A stretch of DNA of 64,000 bases from Micrasema longulum. Its lineage: Eukaryota; Arthropoda; Insecta; Trichoptera; Brachycentridae. The stretch is taken from positions 203,097-267,096 of the forward strand of contig JAGVSM010004866.1 of the NCBI GenBank assembly GCA_022494885.1, read 5' to 3'. Made by a program: the position numbers and the translations under genes. The notes under the pieces were generated by a model that worked only from the letters and a program-made list of their open reading frames with translations, did not search any database and was not told the origin of the DNA. Positions 22,261-34,130 of the stretch are shown piece by piece (position 1 is the first letter of the stretch; each line of letters begins with the position of its first letter).

Positions 22261-24594
22261 TAAAAAAAAGAATTGAAACTAATGGAAAATTTAAAATTTA
22301 ATGACATTCAAGAGAATTCATAAATGAAAATATACAAACAGAACAAAGGAACTAATTAGCTCTTAAAATATTTATATGGCTCAATATTCGAGCCCGCTGA
22401 ATGGACAGCCGGATAGATCTGGTATTGATATTTATAACCTCAAAGTGATACATCACTTTTCGTATGGCGTTATTCATTTAATCGAGAAACATTATTGAAT
22501 TAAAAGGTCGTAATTTTACAATGTGACATTTCACGGTGTATGGCAAATTAGAGAAAAATAATGTATATAATTAAAATTTTGAGATTTTTTCAACATGTTT
22601 TGACATTTCAAAATATATTTAATTGAAGCTGTAAGTGAGAAATTTAATCCCCTTTCTCCCTCATACAAAACGTTTAGACAGTGCAATACCGAATGAGCTT
22701 TAAACGATAAATTTTATGAGACGAAAATGAGTCTACTTAACGGTTAGAGGTCAAATTTCTATCAGCTAATTTAAAAAGTTCAACATAGCACGGCAGTATT
22801 AAATAACATCGGGTGAATTTATTAATATTTTTAAATTTCTCAATAGGCAGGTAAACATATGAAACAGTACCCCATGAGGCCGACTAATCTCCACTCGATT
22901 TATTTATGCAAAAAACTCACTCGCGAGTAGACACTAAATAAATAAAACCAAAACAGAAAATAGTAAACAAGTATCTACCCATTCTTATTTTACCGGCCCG
23001 AGTGGATTGGCGCGATATGTGTGAAACGGGCCCGTGCATAACAAACACAATCAATCATTTTTGGAATAATAATATATGAGATACCCAAGAACCAAAGGAT
23101 ATGCTTTTGTACTTATCGGGCTGTGAGTGTAAAAAAAATAATAAAAACGCTCTCATGTAAAGTTGACGAAAATCACACGCGTCGTTCCACGATTATGAGG
23201 AAATATTTAAGTTAGTTTTTTTACTTGCTCTGTCTTGTGTACTTATTGAAAGAAAGATGTTTGTTTGGCGAAGATAAGTAAAAAGTAATAAACTAATTTG
23301 GTACTGATATGAATTTATTCGGCCATTAACTATTTATTAGTTTTTGTCCGTATGGGCGACTCTATAAGCGGGTGGCGTATTATTACTCCACTAGAGGATT
23401 TACATATTGAAACTTATACTTAGATGGTAATTTAAGAAAATATGTGATATTTTTATTAATGTATATCTTGCGCTTTTCGCATTTTTGTATTCGTTTTCTA
23501 AAGATTTTTATGTAAAATATTGAAGCGAAATTCGTTATTTTTGTTTTTTTTTTGCTGCAAAAAACTCTGTAAACATGTTTTAATCTGAATAATAATAATA
23601 ATTTATTTTTACCAAGCCCCGCATTGAAAGGTTAGGAGTGATCTGAAAAACAATCAATTTTTTTTTTAATGTAATGTCAATGTTTTATTGTTTTAAAAAT
23701 AATCTGAATGTGAAATTTCAGTATTTGATTCATCTCTTACGTAGTAAATAGTTAGCAGAGGAAGAACATCTGTATTGTAATAGTAAATAGATGGTTTTGT
23801 TGCAATTTGTCCAGCGTCTCCCACGATCTCGGTCTGCCCTCGGCTGCGGGGAACAATGCCGTAATAGGCGTCTGACAATGGGAGATTCTGTTTTTAGTTA
23901 TATGCCTACAGTCGTCTATCTATCCACAGTCTGCAGTAAATAGCCTCTAGTCTACCGACTGAGACCTTCGATCACAAAGTGACGGTAAGAGATTTATCGA
24001 TGTTTGTCAAAATGAAACACCTTTTATTTGCTATCAAATTAAAACAATATTTGAGTAGCTTATATTTGTATCCTGCCCGAGATTAGGCGTCGCGTCGGCT
24101 ACTGCCATTCCAATCTGAGTGCATATCAAAGAGTACTTCTACTTTTATGTTGCATAGCATGGCATGCCTTCATTTGGCAAGTCACCATTCAACAACTCAC
24201 GCTGATTATATCAAAATTGGATTTGCTCTTATTTTGGCTGCATACAAACAAAAACTTAGTTGACTCTTAAGCTAAACTCTCAATCCCAGACTCGGTGATT
24301 CAGTATTTAGTCCTGTCAACAGTAATCAATTGTATTTTCAAAATCAATGAAGATATTGTAGAAATATGTTTTCATATAGAACTTTGAAAAAGAAAATATA
24401 AAAAATGTGTCCTTAGAAAAACGCGACATGTTTGGCATTGATAGTTGTAACGTCAAGATTCGTGATGATGTTCCATAAAAATTTGAATGGAACAAAGTTG
24501 AAATTGAACATGAATCGTAACGTATTAAGGGGCTGGCCAATGCAATGACCGTTTTTGCGGGAATTCAAAATAACAAATTAAAAAATATGTTTTA
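22261..24594. other. Non-coding intron sequence
   Basis: AT-rich. 23800-23990 has somewhat higher GC but no recognised product. No gene found. Confidence 0.4.
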
Positions 24595-24760
24595 TGCTTC
24601 TAAAAAGCAGAAAAGATTTTTTTTACACTAGTATATTTCAAAGTACCTGGACTGGCATTTGAAACGTAAGACAAAATAGTAATCATCATACCTTCTTGTA
24701 ACAAAAAATGATCACGATACGCTGCGATTGGTGTACCAATGCAGTAAACTATGCACTATT
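24595..24760 (+). mobile_element. SINE family A, 3' half
   Basis: TTTTTACACTAGTATATTTC, GTACCTGGACTGGCATTTGAAACG, CACGATACGCTGCGATTGGTG and TACCAATGCAGTAAACTATG are the body of family A. The tRNA head is missing. The C-rich sequence that follows to 24870 is unclassified. Confidence 0.7.
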
Positions 24761-24959
24761 ATTGCCCCGCCACAATATGCTCCTTGCGCTGCTCATCCTT
24801 ATGCTCCTTGCGCTGCCGCCTTCTCGCCCGATGTTGCCCTCCGCCCACACACTGCTCTACTCGCGCAATTAATCGCACTTGTCATATGTTTTTCTATACA
24901 ATGGACGATGAAAATGTACAACTAATTATTTCAATGTATATTAATATGGAATATGTTTT

Positions 24960-25285
24960 TTTTAAATACTTTTTATTTCCTTTTTTAATTAATATAAAAC
25001 AAAAAAGTACCTTATAATCTTTTACAGAATATTTCCTTTTCTCTTTCTTATATTACACAAAAATATCATACCTGTCTTTTTATTATAGGAGCGAAAATTC
25101 ATAAACATTTCTTGTATACCCACGAACAGGCCATGACTAGGTGGGATTTTTTTTTTTACTATTTTTACTGTTAATATATGTATTTCATTGCTATGTAACT
25201 ATCCTTTTTTTTCAGTACTCTGTTTTACCTCTTCTGTATATTGTAAAAAAAACAAACAAATAAAAATAAAAAAAAATAAAAAAAT
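24960..25285 (+). repeat. Dispersed repeat, partner at 39515-39815
   Basis: Shared with 39515-39815 in the same order: TTATTTCCTTTTTTAATTA, TTATAGGAG, TTGTATACCCACGAA, GGTGGGATTT (TAGTGGGATTT in the partner), GCTATGTAACTATC, TACTCTGTTTTACCTCTT and TGTATATTGTAAAAAAA. It ends in A-rich AAACAAA/AAATAAAA, like a LINE 3' end. No protein was recognised. Confidence 0.65.
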
Positions 25286-26059
25286 GTCATACAAAGAAAT
25301 ATACGTCATTAAAATATGACGCGTGCGTCTTGTGTGACCGCTCTATGCGTACTGCGAGACTGCGACCGCGCGATTATGTGGCCACTCACTTGCGCTCATA
25401 TTGCCGGTCCTTTAACTCGCGCTCAAAAAACCGACAAAATAGGGAGCGTTGGGCACGACGAGGAGCATGACGTGCGGCATAACGAGTAATGTTGCCACAC
25501 TACGTCTCTGCCTCCTTTCCTCGCTACTTCCCATGCCACTCGTCGAGTGTGTGGCAGGCCCATTAGGTGTGGAAAGGGAATGATGAAAAAAGCAGCATAA
25601 ATAATCTTTTTTACTGGACTATATTCCACTGACGCATATTGCTTTAAAAATGTAAAAAAAAGTGATATGTATTTCAGTCGAGGTACTCTACACATTGTGT
25701 TTCTTAACAATACTGTAAAGTTGGCGTCCTTAACCAACTATTTTAAAACATTTTGTCATTTATCTTCGACGTTTAAATTTCTTATTTACGTAGTGTGTGC
25801 CAAATATGTTATAGAGAAATTTTTTAACAAATATTCTAATTTTCATATGGAAAGTCGTGTTGATTGTGTCGACAAACATCGGTAAACCTCTTGTCGTCTT
25901 ATTGTAATGCGGGTCCGGAGGCAATCTAGCTTGGCCGCGTGTCACGGAACACATGATCACTTTCCGTTACTTCATTATCTTCCCCTTTATGCTATGGTCA
26001 CTCGCCCAACGGTAAAGACCCACAGCTAAAATAGTCTTTATAATTCTAACTTTAAAGTG
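25286..26059. other. Non-coding intron sequence with a GC-richer patch
   Basis: 25320-25580 is GC-richer, for example CGACGAGGAGCATGACGTGC. It is open on the minus strand for 104 codons but without a recognisable motif. Unclassified. Confidence 0.35.
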
Positions 26060-26150
26060 GTGTTTTACATGTAAATTTTATAAGTTCTGCATTTAAATGC
26101 GAAGATCAAATTCAAGGAAAATGCCGATTTGCTACGAATGTCAGCACCTG
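26060..26150 (+). repeat. Dispersed repeat, partner at 28390-28480
   Basis: TTTTACATGTAAATTTTAT, GCATTTAAATGCGAAGATC, AAATTCAAGG and GCCGATTTGCTACGAATGTC match 28390-28480 (TTTTACATGTTAATTTTACT, GGCGATTTGCTACGAGTGTC). Unclassified family. Confidence 0.5.
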
Positions 26151-26954
26151 ATGGTTCGGCGATGGCGTCCAAACGTCTTTGAAGTATAAATTATACCCTC
26201 TGAATATCAATTTTACAACAACAAAAACAGTGTTTTATGTACTTTCACAAAATGTTAACGAAAAGGCGGACTGTAAATGAAAAACGAATTTCATTCAGTT
26301 TTGTGATTGGGAAATATTTGAGGAAAAGATAGGAACATGGAATGGATACCTACCTTTAATATGGTGTCAATGTTTTTCAATTTCTGGCACTGGATAACAA
26401 ATGAACTATTAAATGTAACAATATTTTCCATGACGCGCGACGATTCCAACCACTTTTTTTATATCCCGAGAAAAACGCTAAAAAATATGCAATTGGAGAT
26501 TTCAACGGCCGGGCTATAACGTTTTTTATATTATGTAAATTAAACCGGCAAGAAAACAGTTTAAAATTAAAAAAAAAAAACAAACTTTTTATGTAATTTT
26601 GACTACCAACACAAGCAAAAAAGGTTATGACGTATATAGGAATACCAGTAATTAAAATATATACTTGCCATTTGAAAATTCCGGTAGGTACGGGGGTATA
26701 TCAGTTTTTTTTATTCGTGCATGCACTAGGAGGCTAACATTCAGCAATCGCCCTTCGGGCCTCATTTCATTAGCCCTGCCGAGCCTCAGTCTATCGACAC
26801 TTCGGGTCTCGGTTGATTAGAATCTTGGACACCTGAAAGTATCGCCGATTTGGGCATCACAATTGTTTTTTTGTTCGGAGAAATCTAAATGTAATAAAGA
26901 AGAATCAGTCACTCAAAAGAATGCTACCAAAACCACGCAAAATAAACAAATACA

Positions 26955-27062
26955 TTGAATTCGAGTTGTTAGAACCGGCTTATGATCCCGTGGCTAATGT
27001 CGCCGACTCGCGGATCAAAAGTCTAAGGTTCAAACCCCCGCTATGCCGCAACTCCAATTCCA
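26955..27062 (+). mobile_element. tRNA-derived SINE, family B (head)
   Basis: GAGTTGTTAGAACCGGC, GATCCCGTGGCTAATGTCGCC, GACTCGCGGATCAAAAGTC, and a decayed B box GGTTCAAACCCCCGC followed by CAACTCCAATTCC. Confidence 0.6.
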
Positions 27063-27074
27063 CCATTATTATAA

Positions 27075-27240
27075 TTTTCTCCTTATTTCTAGCCAGCACT
27101 CTCGCCTCCTCCCACGTCAATCCAGCGCCCCTAAGTTTCGCTGAATTAAGTGCAAAGATTGTCATTGACGGCCTTACAGGGCGGCGTTTAAAGAAGAGGC
27201 AACTCGGGTTTAGATTTCCGAGGCTGGGGGATTGATGTTT
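27075..27240 (-). pseudogene. RTE-type LINE tail fragment (family 1)
   Basis: On the minus strand it encodes LRGAGLTWEEARVLA (about 27130-27090). This is the C-terminal block of RTE-clade ORFs seen also at 31905-32205 and 56397-56665. It is followed on the plus side by GC-rich DNA to about 27470 that may belong to the same element. Confidence 0.6.
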
Positions 27241-28389
27241 TCGTAATCTAGATGTTTTAAAAAGGCTGGATGATTAGTCCCGCGCTCTCGAGGCTCTGGG
27301 TTGCAAGGGCTCTTAGGGTCGGCTCAACCCGGTTTTTGTGCAGGGGTTATCCTTTCTTTAAGGGTGGAGATCAGTTTTGAGGCACCAAAGACTCGCTTTC
27401 AGCCCCTGCCGTTTGCTACAGTTAGTTGCGTTGCCCGGTGGCCGCTACGAGGAGACCGACAGTAGCATTTGCAGGATAGAGTATTTATGCAGTATTTTTT
27501 AGATCCACCTTATTAGCGTCAGTGCTACCTAACCTGCCATTGACCACCAAATTTTCTAATAGTATGTTGTTTACAACTCGTTGAAAAAAAAATATCGCCA
27601 ATAAAACGATATTTAAAAATAGAAAAAAAAAGTTTTGGCTTAGTTTGTCAACAATTTTTAAAAAAAAACTCCTGACCTTCCTCATAACAAATTCATAAGC
27701 GATTGAAGATTAAAATATTAAATTAAAGGAAATATTCTCTTCAGCCATTTTTAAATATTTCCAGGAAATAAAAAAATAACGTCATCTTCCCGTTAAAATA
27801 TTATTACTTAGACATTCAGTCTTAGTGTATATACGAATGTGTAGATATTTACTCTAAGCATAAAAAAATGAACTCCTGCGTTGGCAAAGAGTAAAAAGGA
27901 TCAACATATAGGTCAACGATATGTCGCTAGAAATTTCAACTGCTTTGGAACTCTTTGAATCGTGTTTTTTTTATTAAAATCTATTCTTTACGGCGACTAA
28001 ATAGTAGATAAGAGTTAATACTTGAAGATACTGGAAAAAATCACTCAAAAAGTTGACCTGTTGCATTATTCATGTGAATCAGAATCGCCGGATGGGCAGG
28101 GCAGGACAGGGCAAAAAGGTCTCTGACTGAAATAATAATTACATTAATGATGATGAGAGATATCGACGCAATTTCATAAAACGTATAGTATTGAGGAGGT
28201 TCGTAAGTTGCGGGCGTTTCCTCACCAGTTATGATGTCATAAAAGAAGAATGGCAGTGTCAATATAGACTACTTGTTATTCTACAACCGAGTTGTCTACT
28301 CCTTGAAATGCCGTATTTAGTTAATGAAACACACTGCTAAATATTATACAGGCAAGAAGCTAACAGCCTTCGACATAATGTGTTACTAG
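27241..28389. other. Non-coding; GC-rich to 27470, then AT-rich
   Basis: 27260-27470 is GC-rich without a readable frame. The rest is AT-rich. No gene recognised. Confidence 0.35.
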
Positions 28390-28480
28390 CGTGTGGTATT
28401 TTACATGTTAATTTTACTCATATGGCCTGCCTTTAAATACCAAATTCACAGCGAACGGCGATTTGCTACGAGTGTCAACA
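28390..28480 (+). repeat. Second copy of the repeat at 26060-26150
   Basis: Matches the first copy in TACATGT.AATTTTA, TTTAAAT and CGATTTGCTACGA.TGTCA.CA. Confidence 0.5.
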
Positions 28481-29475
28481 TGGTATAAGCATAGCAATAA
28501 TTTATAGTATATTTATGTAAGAAGTCTGTTCTAAATCAATTCTTTGTGTAAAAAATATATAAATCAAACTAAACAGAAATAGTCTTCCTCGGCACGGGTT
28601 TTCCCAGCAATAAATACATTTTGAATTCAATAATTATCATATAATATATTCGGAAGTCATATAAAATAAATAAAAATAAATCAGTACATCAAACAAATAA
28701 ATTAATATTTTTGAAAATGTAACAAATATAATATAAATTACATGTCTTTGTTAATTTTTTTTTAATATACCTACTCTGGGGGGTCGCAGGACAATAACTA
28801 ACGTAATATTTTTATATAAAATCATTAATTCTAAATTCAATTGCAAAAAAAAAAAAAAAAAATTCAATTGCTGCGAACTTCTGGATATTAATTTACCAAC
28901 TCGTAGAACTAGACAAAATACTCATTATTATTGTCACCCTTCTCAAACCAGATATCTTTGTCACTCACTTATATCGCTTATACGCGGACTAGGAAATGAA
29001 TGTTCCTCTCATATCGACATTTTAACTCAAGTCTCTGTGATTTTAAATCATCTCTTTATAAATATTTTATTATGTTCTATAGAAACGATTAACGAATTAT
29101 TTGCAAAAGCTACTTATGTTAACGATCTGGCGTGAACTAATTTTATATTCATATATACCGACTTTTTTATATCTTTTGTATGCTAACAAACAAAAATGTA
29201 TACATATATATATATAAAAAAATAAAATATTTTTATAACCATGTTTTAATAATGTATTTTTGATTTTCGTGTATCTGACTCACTCATAAATAAGAGAAAT
29301 TAAAAATGAATTGGCAAACTAATTTTAAATGCATTAAATCATTTTTAAAAACCTTCTTTATTGAAACATTTGGTATTGCTTCAGAAGGACGAAGAAATCT
29401 GTCGAAAAATATGAGTGACGAACGTCGACTCGATAGCTATGCTATGTATCTTGAAAACGAAATCAAATGGGGATA
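28481..29475. other. Non-coding intron sequence
   Basis: AT-rich. An A17-19 run at 28846-28862 is flanked on both sides by AATTCAATTGC-like sequence (28837 and 28862), a local duplication. No gene. Confidence 0.4.
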
Positions 29476-29640
29476 AGTCGGCCTTGTAGTAATTGGCGCA
29501 TTCGCCTACTATGCTTAAAGTCCCTGGTGTGACTCTTGTCAGAGTCGACTGGAAATATTTGTTTTAATGGTGGTTTATTTTAACTTTGAAACGTAAGACT
29601 GATCCACCTTAACAGGTGATCGATATATATACTACATTTG
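29476..29640 (+). mobile_element. SINE family A (decayed)
   Basis: GTCGGCCTTGTAGTAATTGG, GCGCATTCGCCTACTATGC and later GAAACGTAAGACTGATC match the head and body of family A. Confidence 0.5.
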
Positions 29641-29837
29641 ATGTTCCAATACAATCGGGTGTGAAAAGATATGTGATGGTGATGATGATTATTACTAAAA
29701 TAAAAATTAAAAATCACTTTGTACTTTTCACCACTCAAAACATTATTAAACGAAACAACACGTTTCGGATAATCGAGCCTTTTAATTTAATCATGTCATT
29801 CTACAAAATAAATGCCAAAACAATAAATTATATGACG

Positions 29838-29960
29838 GTGAAAATTAAAAAGTTCCTAAGCGACATGTAGAGGCTTTACAAAAGATCGAATTCATGTTTT
29901 TTTTATTAATAAAAATGTCTTATTCAGACTAATTATTTTGGCGCGATTTATACATAATTT
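29838..29960 (+). repeat. Arm of the AAGCGACATGTAG foldback family
   Basis: AAGTTCCTAAGCGACATGTAG, GGCTTTACAAAAGATCG, a TTTTTTTTATTAATAAAAA run and TAATTATTTTGGCGCGA match the left arm and adjacent sequence at 14230-14330. Confidence 0.55.
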
Positions 29961-30900
29961 AAATACAAATGAAAAATATCTAATAAAAATACCACTTTGT
30001 TTTTTTAGTGTAATTTTTCATTTATTTCATTGTTATAAAATTGATATTTGAAAAACCAACTTTGTGATTTTCCATGTTTAATAATAAAACTATGTTTTTA
30101 TTTTGTGTAAAAACTGACATCAATTTAATATGCCTACCCGTTTTAGAACGTTACTTTCTTTGATAAGACTTCAGTTTTAGTTTATTTTTAAGCCTCGACA
30201 AAGGACGGTCATGTTCTGAAATCGGCCAGAATTTTGGTTTTTACGCGAACAAAAATACCTGCGTAGTTTTATAATTTTAATTTCTTTGTTATTTGTATTC
30301 CTTTATTGAGTTATTTAATAGCTAACTTTGTATCTCCGAAATAGAAAAATATTTGGTTCTCATATTATGTATGATCATCGAATTGACTATTTGAAATTCT
30401 ACGGGTACGATTAAGGCAAATTAATGAATTCCATTTCGAAACATTTACATTAAAAAAAACAGGCTTCGTGCATAACCAGATACATATAATTAGGTATAAA
30501 TACATCTAAAATGTTTGGACGATAAAATATACAAGTTTGGTTATTTGGCACCTACGTTGAAGGTATTCTTTTTTTTAAATGACCTGTCAAATAATTGCCT
30601 ACTTTGTTTAAAAAATCTTTTGTTTTCCGCATGGTCAGTGAAGAAAATCGAAGACTATCGAAACAATAAACAATGGCTGAATAAAAATACAATCATTTTC
30701 AGAAGTGGGCATATAAAAATATTTTAGATTCAGCGCCGACAAAATCGGCGTTTTCAAATAAAAATATGTATATTGTAAGTATGGTTGCTTATTATCTCAC
30801 TCTTAGTAACCTGTTCTTAGATAACTAGCAACTATTCCTCAGCTATTTTTTCTTAAAATCATTATTTCGATTTTATAAAAGTACAGAAATAATCAATTAA
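29961..30900. other. Non-coding intron sequence
   Basis: AT-rich; no gene or repeat recognised. Confidence 0.35.
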
Positions 30901-30981
30901 ATTATTACAACGTTTGAGTTTGTCCAAATGTTTGTAGACAATTATCTACAAACATTTGGACAAATTCAAATATTGTAATAA
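30901..30981. repeat. Long near-perfect hairpin (37-bp arms, 6-nt loop)
   Basis: The innermost 20 bp are perfect: TTTGTCCAAATGTTTGTAGA (30919-30938), loop CAATTA, then its reverse complement from 30945. The next 17 bp pair with three differences, all of the C/T or G/A type. It could be a tiny palindromic transposon or a transcribed hairpin. Confidence 0.75.
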
Positions 30982-31174
30982 AACTAACTGGTCCAAGAAG
31001 CATTTTAAAATTGGAAAATTGTTTTCATGCGTTGCCTAGTATGTGAAATAATTCAGTCAGATAAATCTTTTCACATCAATAAAGGTTTTGGCTCTTTCAC
31101 TTCACTGAAATCAACAAATGGAAGAATTGAAGAAATATGGATGTTCAAACATAAGCAAAATGGTGTATGTTACG

Positions 31175-31375
31175 TAAAGGTTAGATAATCAGTCTTATGC
31201 TTCAGGTACCAGTCCAGGGGAAATGAAATATTCTAGTGTAAAAACACCCTTTTAAATAAATATTCCATTTCAACCATATCTAAATTTTTATGTCAACTAT
31301 GTCGGCTATCGATCCCGCGACCTTTTGCATAGTTGGCAAACGAGCTGACCATTATACCACGAGGCCGACCAATAA
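31175..31375 (-). mobile_element. SINE family A
   Basis: TAATCAGTCTTATGCTTCAGG, TACCAGTCCAGGGG, GTGTAAAAACACCCTTTT, an inverted B box GGCTATCGATCCCGCGACC, GGCAAACGAGCTGACC and CCACGAGGCCGACC. The 3' CAT-repeat end is missing. Confidence 0.8.
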
Positions 31376-31904
31376 AGTATAATAAAAAACTCAGTTTATG
31401 GAATATAATAAAAATTAGTATGTACCTATTAAAGTTGCAATACTGGTTTAGAAATACCATAAACCTCTTCTATACCCACATAGTCGCGCACTGGGATGCC
31501 AACTGCAGTGTGTCATAACTTTATTAATTTCTGATATCTATCCAAATAGACCCAGATTGTGTGCAGAAATCTCGTCCTAACCCTGATCACCCTGTCTATA
31601 ATAACGGGTAGAGAAGTCAATGTGTTGCTGTACGAAATCTATGTATGACAACAACATATCTACAGTCGTCTGCTTACTCACATATACTGGCACCGTCATT
31701 TTACCTTTGTATCTCCTAGAAACCAGCTACTTACTTGAGCTTGACTTCCAAGTACTCTAATAATTTAGTAAATTGTACTGCTGAAATATTATTATTAGAT
31801 TTTCACAACTACCAAAGTGCATAACAGTTAACAAAGCTAGTTGTTTAAAAAAAAAAGTACATTAACGACGAAGTGATTTTTTATTTTTTCTTCTTCTTTT
31901 CCGC

Positions 31905-32205
31905 ATCCGCTTCTAAGTGGAGCATGTGCACATCACCAGTTGCCTTCAGGAGATCCTATCGCCAGCCAGCACTTTCGTTTCTTCCCATGTCAATCCAGCC
32001 CCTCTTAATTCCGCCGAATAAAGTCCAAGAAGCAACTTGGGTTTGGGTTCTCCTGAGGCATGCGCAGCTCGTGTCCAAGCCAGGTCCACCACCGCACCCT
32101 CAGGACGCTCGTTAAAGGAGGCTGCTGCGTCCGTTCTCGGACTTCAATGTTAGTTATAAAATCGAACCACGTTTTACCTAATATTCTTCTCAAAACTTAG
32201 AAGTT
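31905..32205 (-). pseudogene. RTE-type LINE ORF tail (family 1)
   Basis: On the minus strand it begins around 32200 with MRRILGKTWFDFITNIEVRE and goes on through RVRWWTWLGHELRMPQ, the "RRIL...I.N.E...R......R...W.GH.LRMP" block near the C-terminus of RTE-clade endonuclease/reverse-transcriptase ORFs. A further segment to about 31905 corresponds to the SWRRLVM..CST end. A frame break lies in the middle. Homologous fragments lie at 27075 and 56397. Confidence 0.65.
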
Positions 32206-32578
32206 TGGTGTTTTGAGCTTTGGTAAGGTGCCAAGATCCGCACCCATATAGGAGAACTGGCAAAATGCAAGAATTTTTATTTCAATCCATTGATATTCGT
32301 TTATACTCAGATTTGACTAATGTATCGATGGTAATAAAAGGTTAGTTAATCTGCTATTGAATCAAGGTATGCTCAATTATCTAACAATAGTTCAGTGGGA
32401 TCTATTTTATTATTATTTTTTTTATATAAATATACATACCTCCTCTTGAAAAATTCATCCAATCTTATGACAAATTGTTTGGTAATATTTTATCGATGCA
32501 CATTTATTAAATGCTTAGTTTAAAAAAAAAAATATTGGTTCATATGTTCATATTCCGTATATGTGCGGGAACCTCTTA
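32206..32578. other. Non-coding intron sequence
   Basis: May include more of the RTE remnant (32206-32290); otherwise nothing recognised. Confidence 0.35.
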
Positions 32579-33113
32579 CAAGTAAGCTCAATGTGCTAGC
32601 CAACCGCCCCATGAGGTGGTAAAACTGGTAATCTGTACACTCGTCTTTATGTTTATTTTGCTACATTACATTGTGCAATATTAACAAGTAAGCTCAATGT
32701 GCTAACCAATCGCTCCATGAGGTGGTAAAAATGGTGATCTGTATACTCGTTTTTGTGTATATTTTGCAACATTTCATTATGCAATATTAATAAGTAAGCT
32801 CAATGTGCTGACAAAATAGCCCTATGAGGGGGTAAAACTGGTGATCTGTATACATGTCTGTATGTATATTTTGCTACATTACATTGTGCAATATTAACAA
32901 GTAAGCTCAATGCGCTGACAAAATCGCCCTATGAGGGGGTTAAACTGGTGATCTGTATACTTGTCTCTATGTATATTTTGCTACATTACATTGTGCAATA
33001 TCAACAAGTAAGCTTAATGTGCTAACCAACCGACCCATGAGGTGGTAAAACTAGTGATCTGTATACACAAGTATTTATTATTATTTGCTACATTACATAG
33101 TGGAATATTAACT
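32579..33113 (+). repeat. Minisatellite, 5 tandem copies of ~107 bp
   Basis: AAGTAAGCTCAATGTGCT starts copies at about 32579, 32685, 32791, 32899 and 33006. Each continues CCATGAGGTGGTAAAACTGG or a GGGGG variant, TGATCTGTATACTCGTCT, TATTTTGCTACATTACAT and GTGCAATATTAAC. Copies 3 and 4 share the variants GACAAAAT.GCCCTATGAGG, suggesting a recent internal duplication. No open frame spans it. Confidence 0.9.
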
Positions 33114-33911
33114 GCGGGATAATAAGGTACGTTAGATCAGATTGAAGGTAGGTAACTAAACATAAAGTTAACCATTATCATTGCAATACCCGTGAAGTCG
33201 CCAAGTAATTATTTAATATTGGTATATTTTGAGACTGGCTGCATAAAAATGGTTAATAATGGTACATTTGGTTCAATCGGCATGTGGGTGGAGTATTTGA
33301 GCCCTTTTGCGACTGTCCACTTTTGTAATTCAGCGTAGGCCGGTCGCGGCAGTACAGAAGTTGAGTCGGCCTTGCTTACTCCCACTAGATCACTGACTTA
33401 ACGCTTAATGTGTACGTACGAAGCCTGTTTTGGTCCACACAGAGCAATGTTGGAGGCTGTGGTGCTCTGATTATTGCAAAAAATATAACAAATCGTTACC
33501 TTACTGTAAACATGTTCTATCTGGAGTATTTCAACCAACAATATTTTAGTATATAGAGTACATAATAGTCGGTAGGTATCTAAAGTGTAAGTTTTAATAA
33601 TCGTATTAAAACGATTTGTTTATCATAAAATAATTTGTAAAGGTGTATTATTTGGTAAATAATAGGTTCGTGTGTATACTTACAATGTATGAGAAATTAT
33701 ATTATCTCAATGCTCAATGCCAAAGTGTGCCAAAGAGTAAGAACTTAGTAGGAAAAAAACAACTGCATTGTTTATAATTATAATACAGTGAATCAATAAA
33801 ATTTATTTAAAAATAGTAAAACAAAACGAAAAAGGTTGATAGTGACTTTGTTTCAAAATTACTATCCGTTTTTATATTATTTCAAGGGTTCTAGTAACTA
33901 TAATAATAAAA
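33114..33911. other. Non-coding intron sequence
   Basis: 33290-33450 is GC-richer but without recognised coding. The remainder is AT-rich. Confidence 0.35.
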
Positions 33912-34130
33912 ATACTTTATAGTTTTATTCAACTTTTATTTATAATTATTTCATAATTTTTTTACGTGACCGACATCGTCAGACTGGACGATGTCGGTCA
34001 CGACGAAACCCGGTCACTGGTTAAAAAAATATAAAATATATATAAATAAAAGTAGAATAAAACTATAAAGTATTTTTATTATTATAATTAAAATGCAGTT
34101 CCACCAAGAAATGTCAGTAGAAAAACTCAA
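33912..34130. mobile_element. Foldback repeat, copy B (partner at 9895-10110)
   Basis: Outer arms TTTATAGTTTTATTCAACTT and AAGTAGAATAAAACTATAAA. The centre is a perfect hairpin: GTGACCGACATCGTC (33966-33980), AGACTG, GACGATGTCGGTCAC. It is followed by GACGAAACCCGGTCACTGG. The distal flank AAAATGCAGTTCCACCAAGAAATGTCAG is shared with copy A. Confidence 0.7.

Noticed and set aside
25423..25737. 104-codon minus-strand open frame in the GC-richer patch
   Set aside because: No motif, no splice context, and the neighbouring sequence looks like unclassified repeat.
32570..33120. CRISPR-like array
   Set aside because: The whole 107-bp unit is repeated without unique spacers, and the window is eukaryotic; it is a minisatellite.
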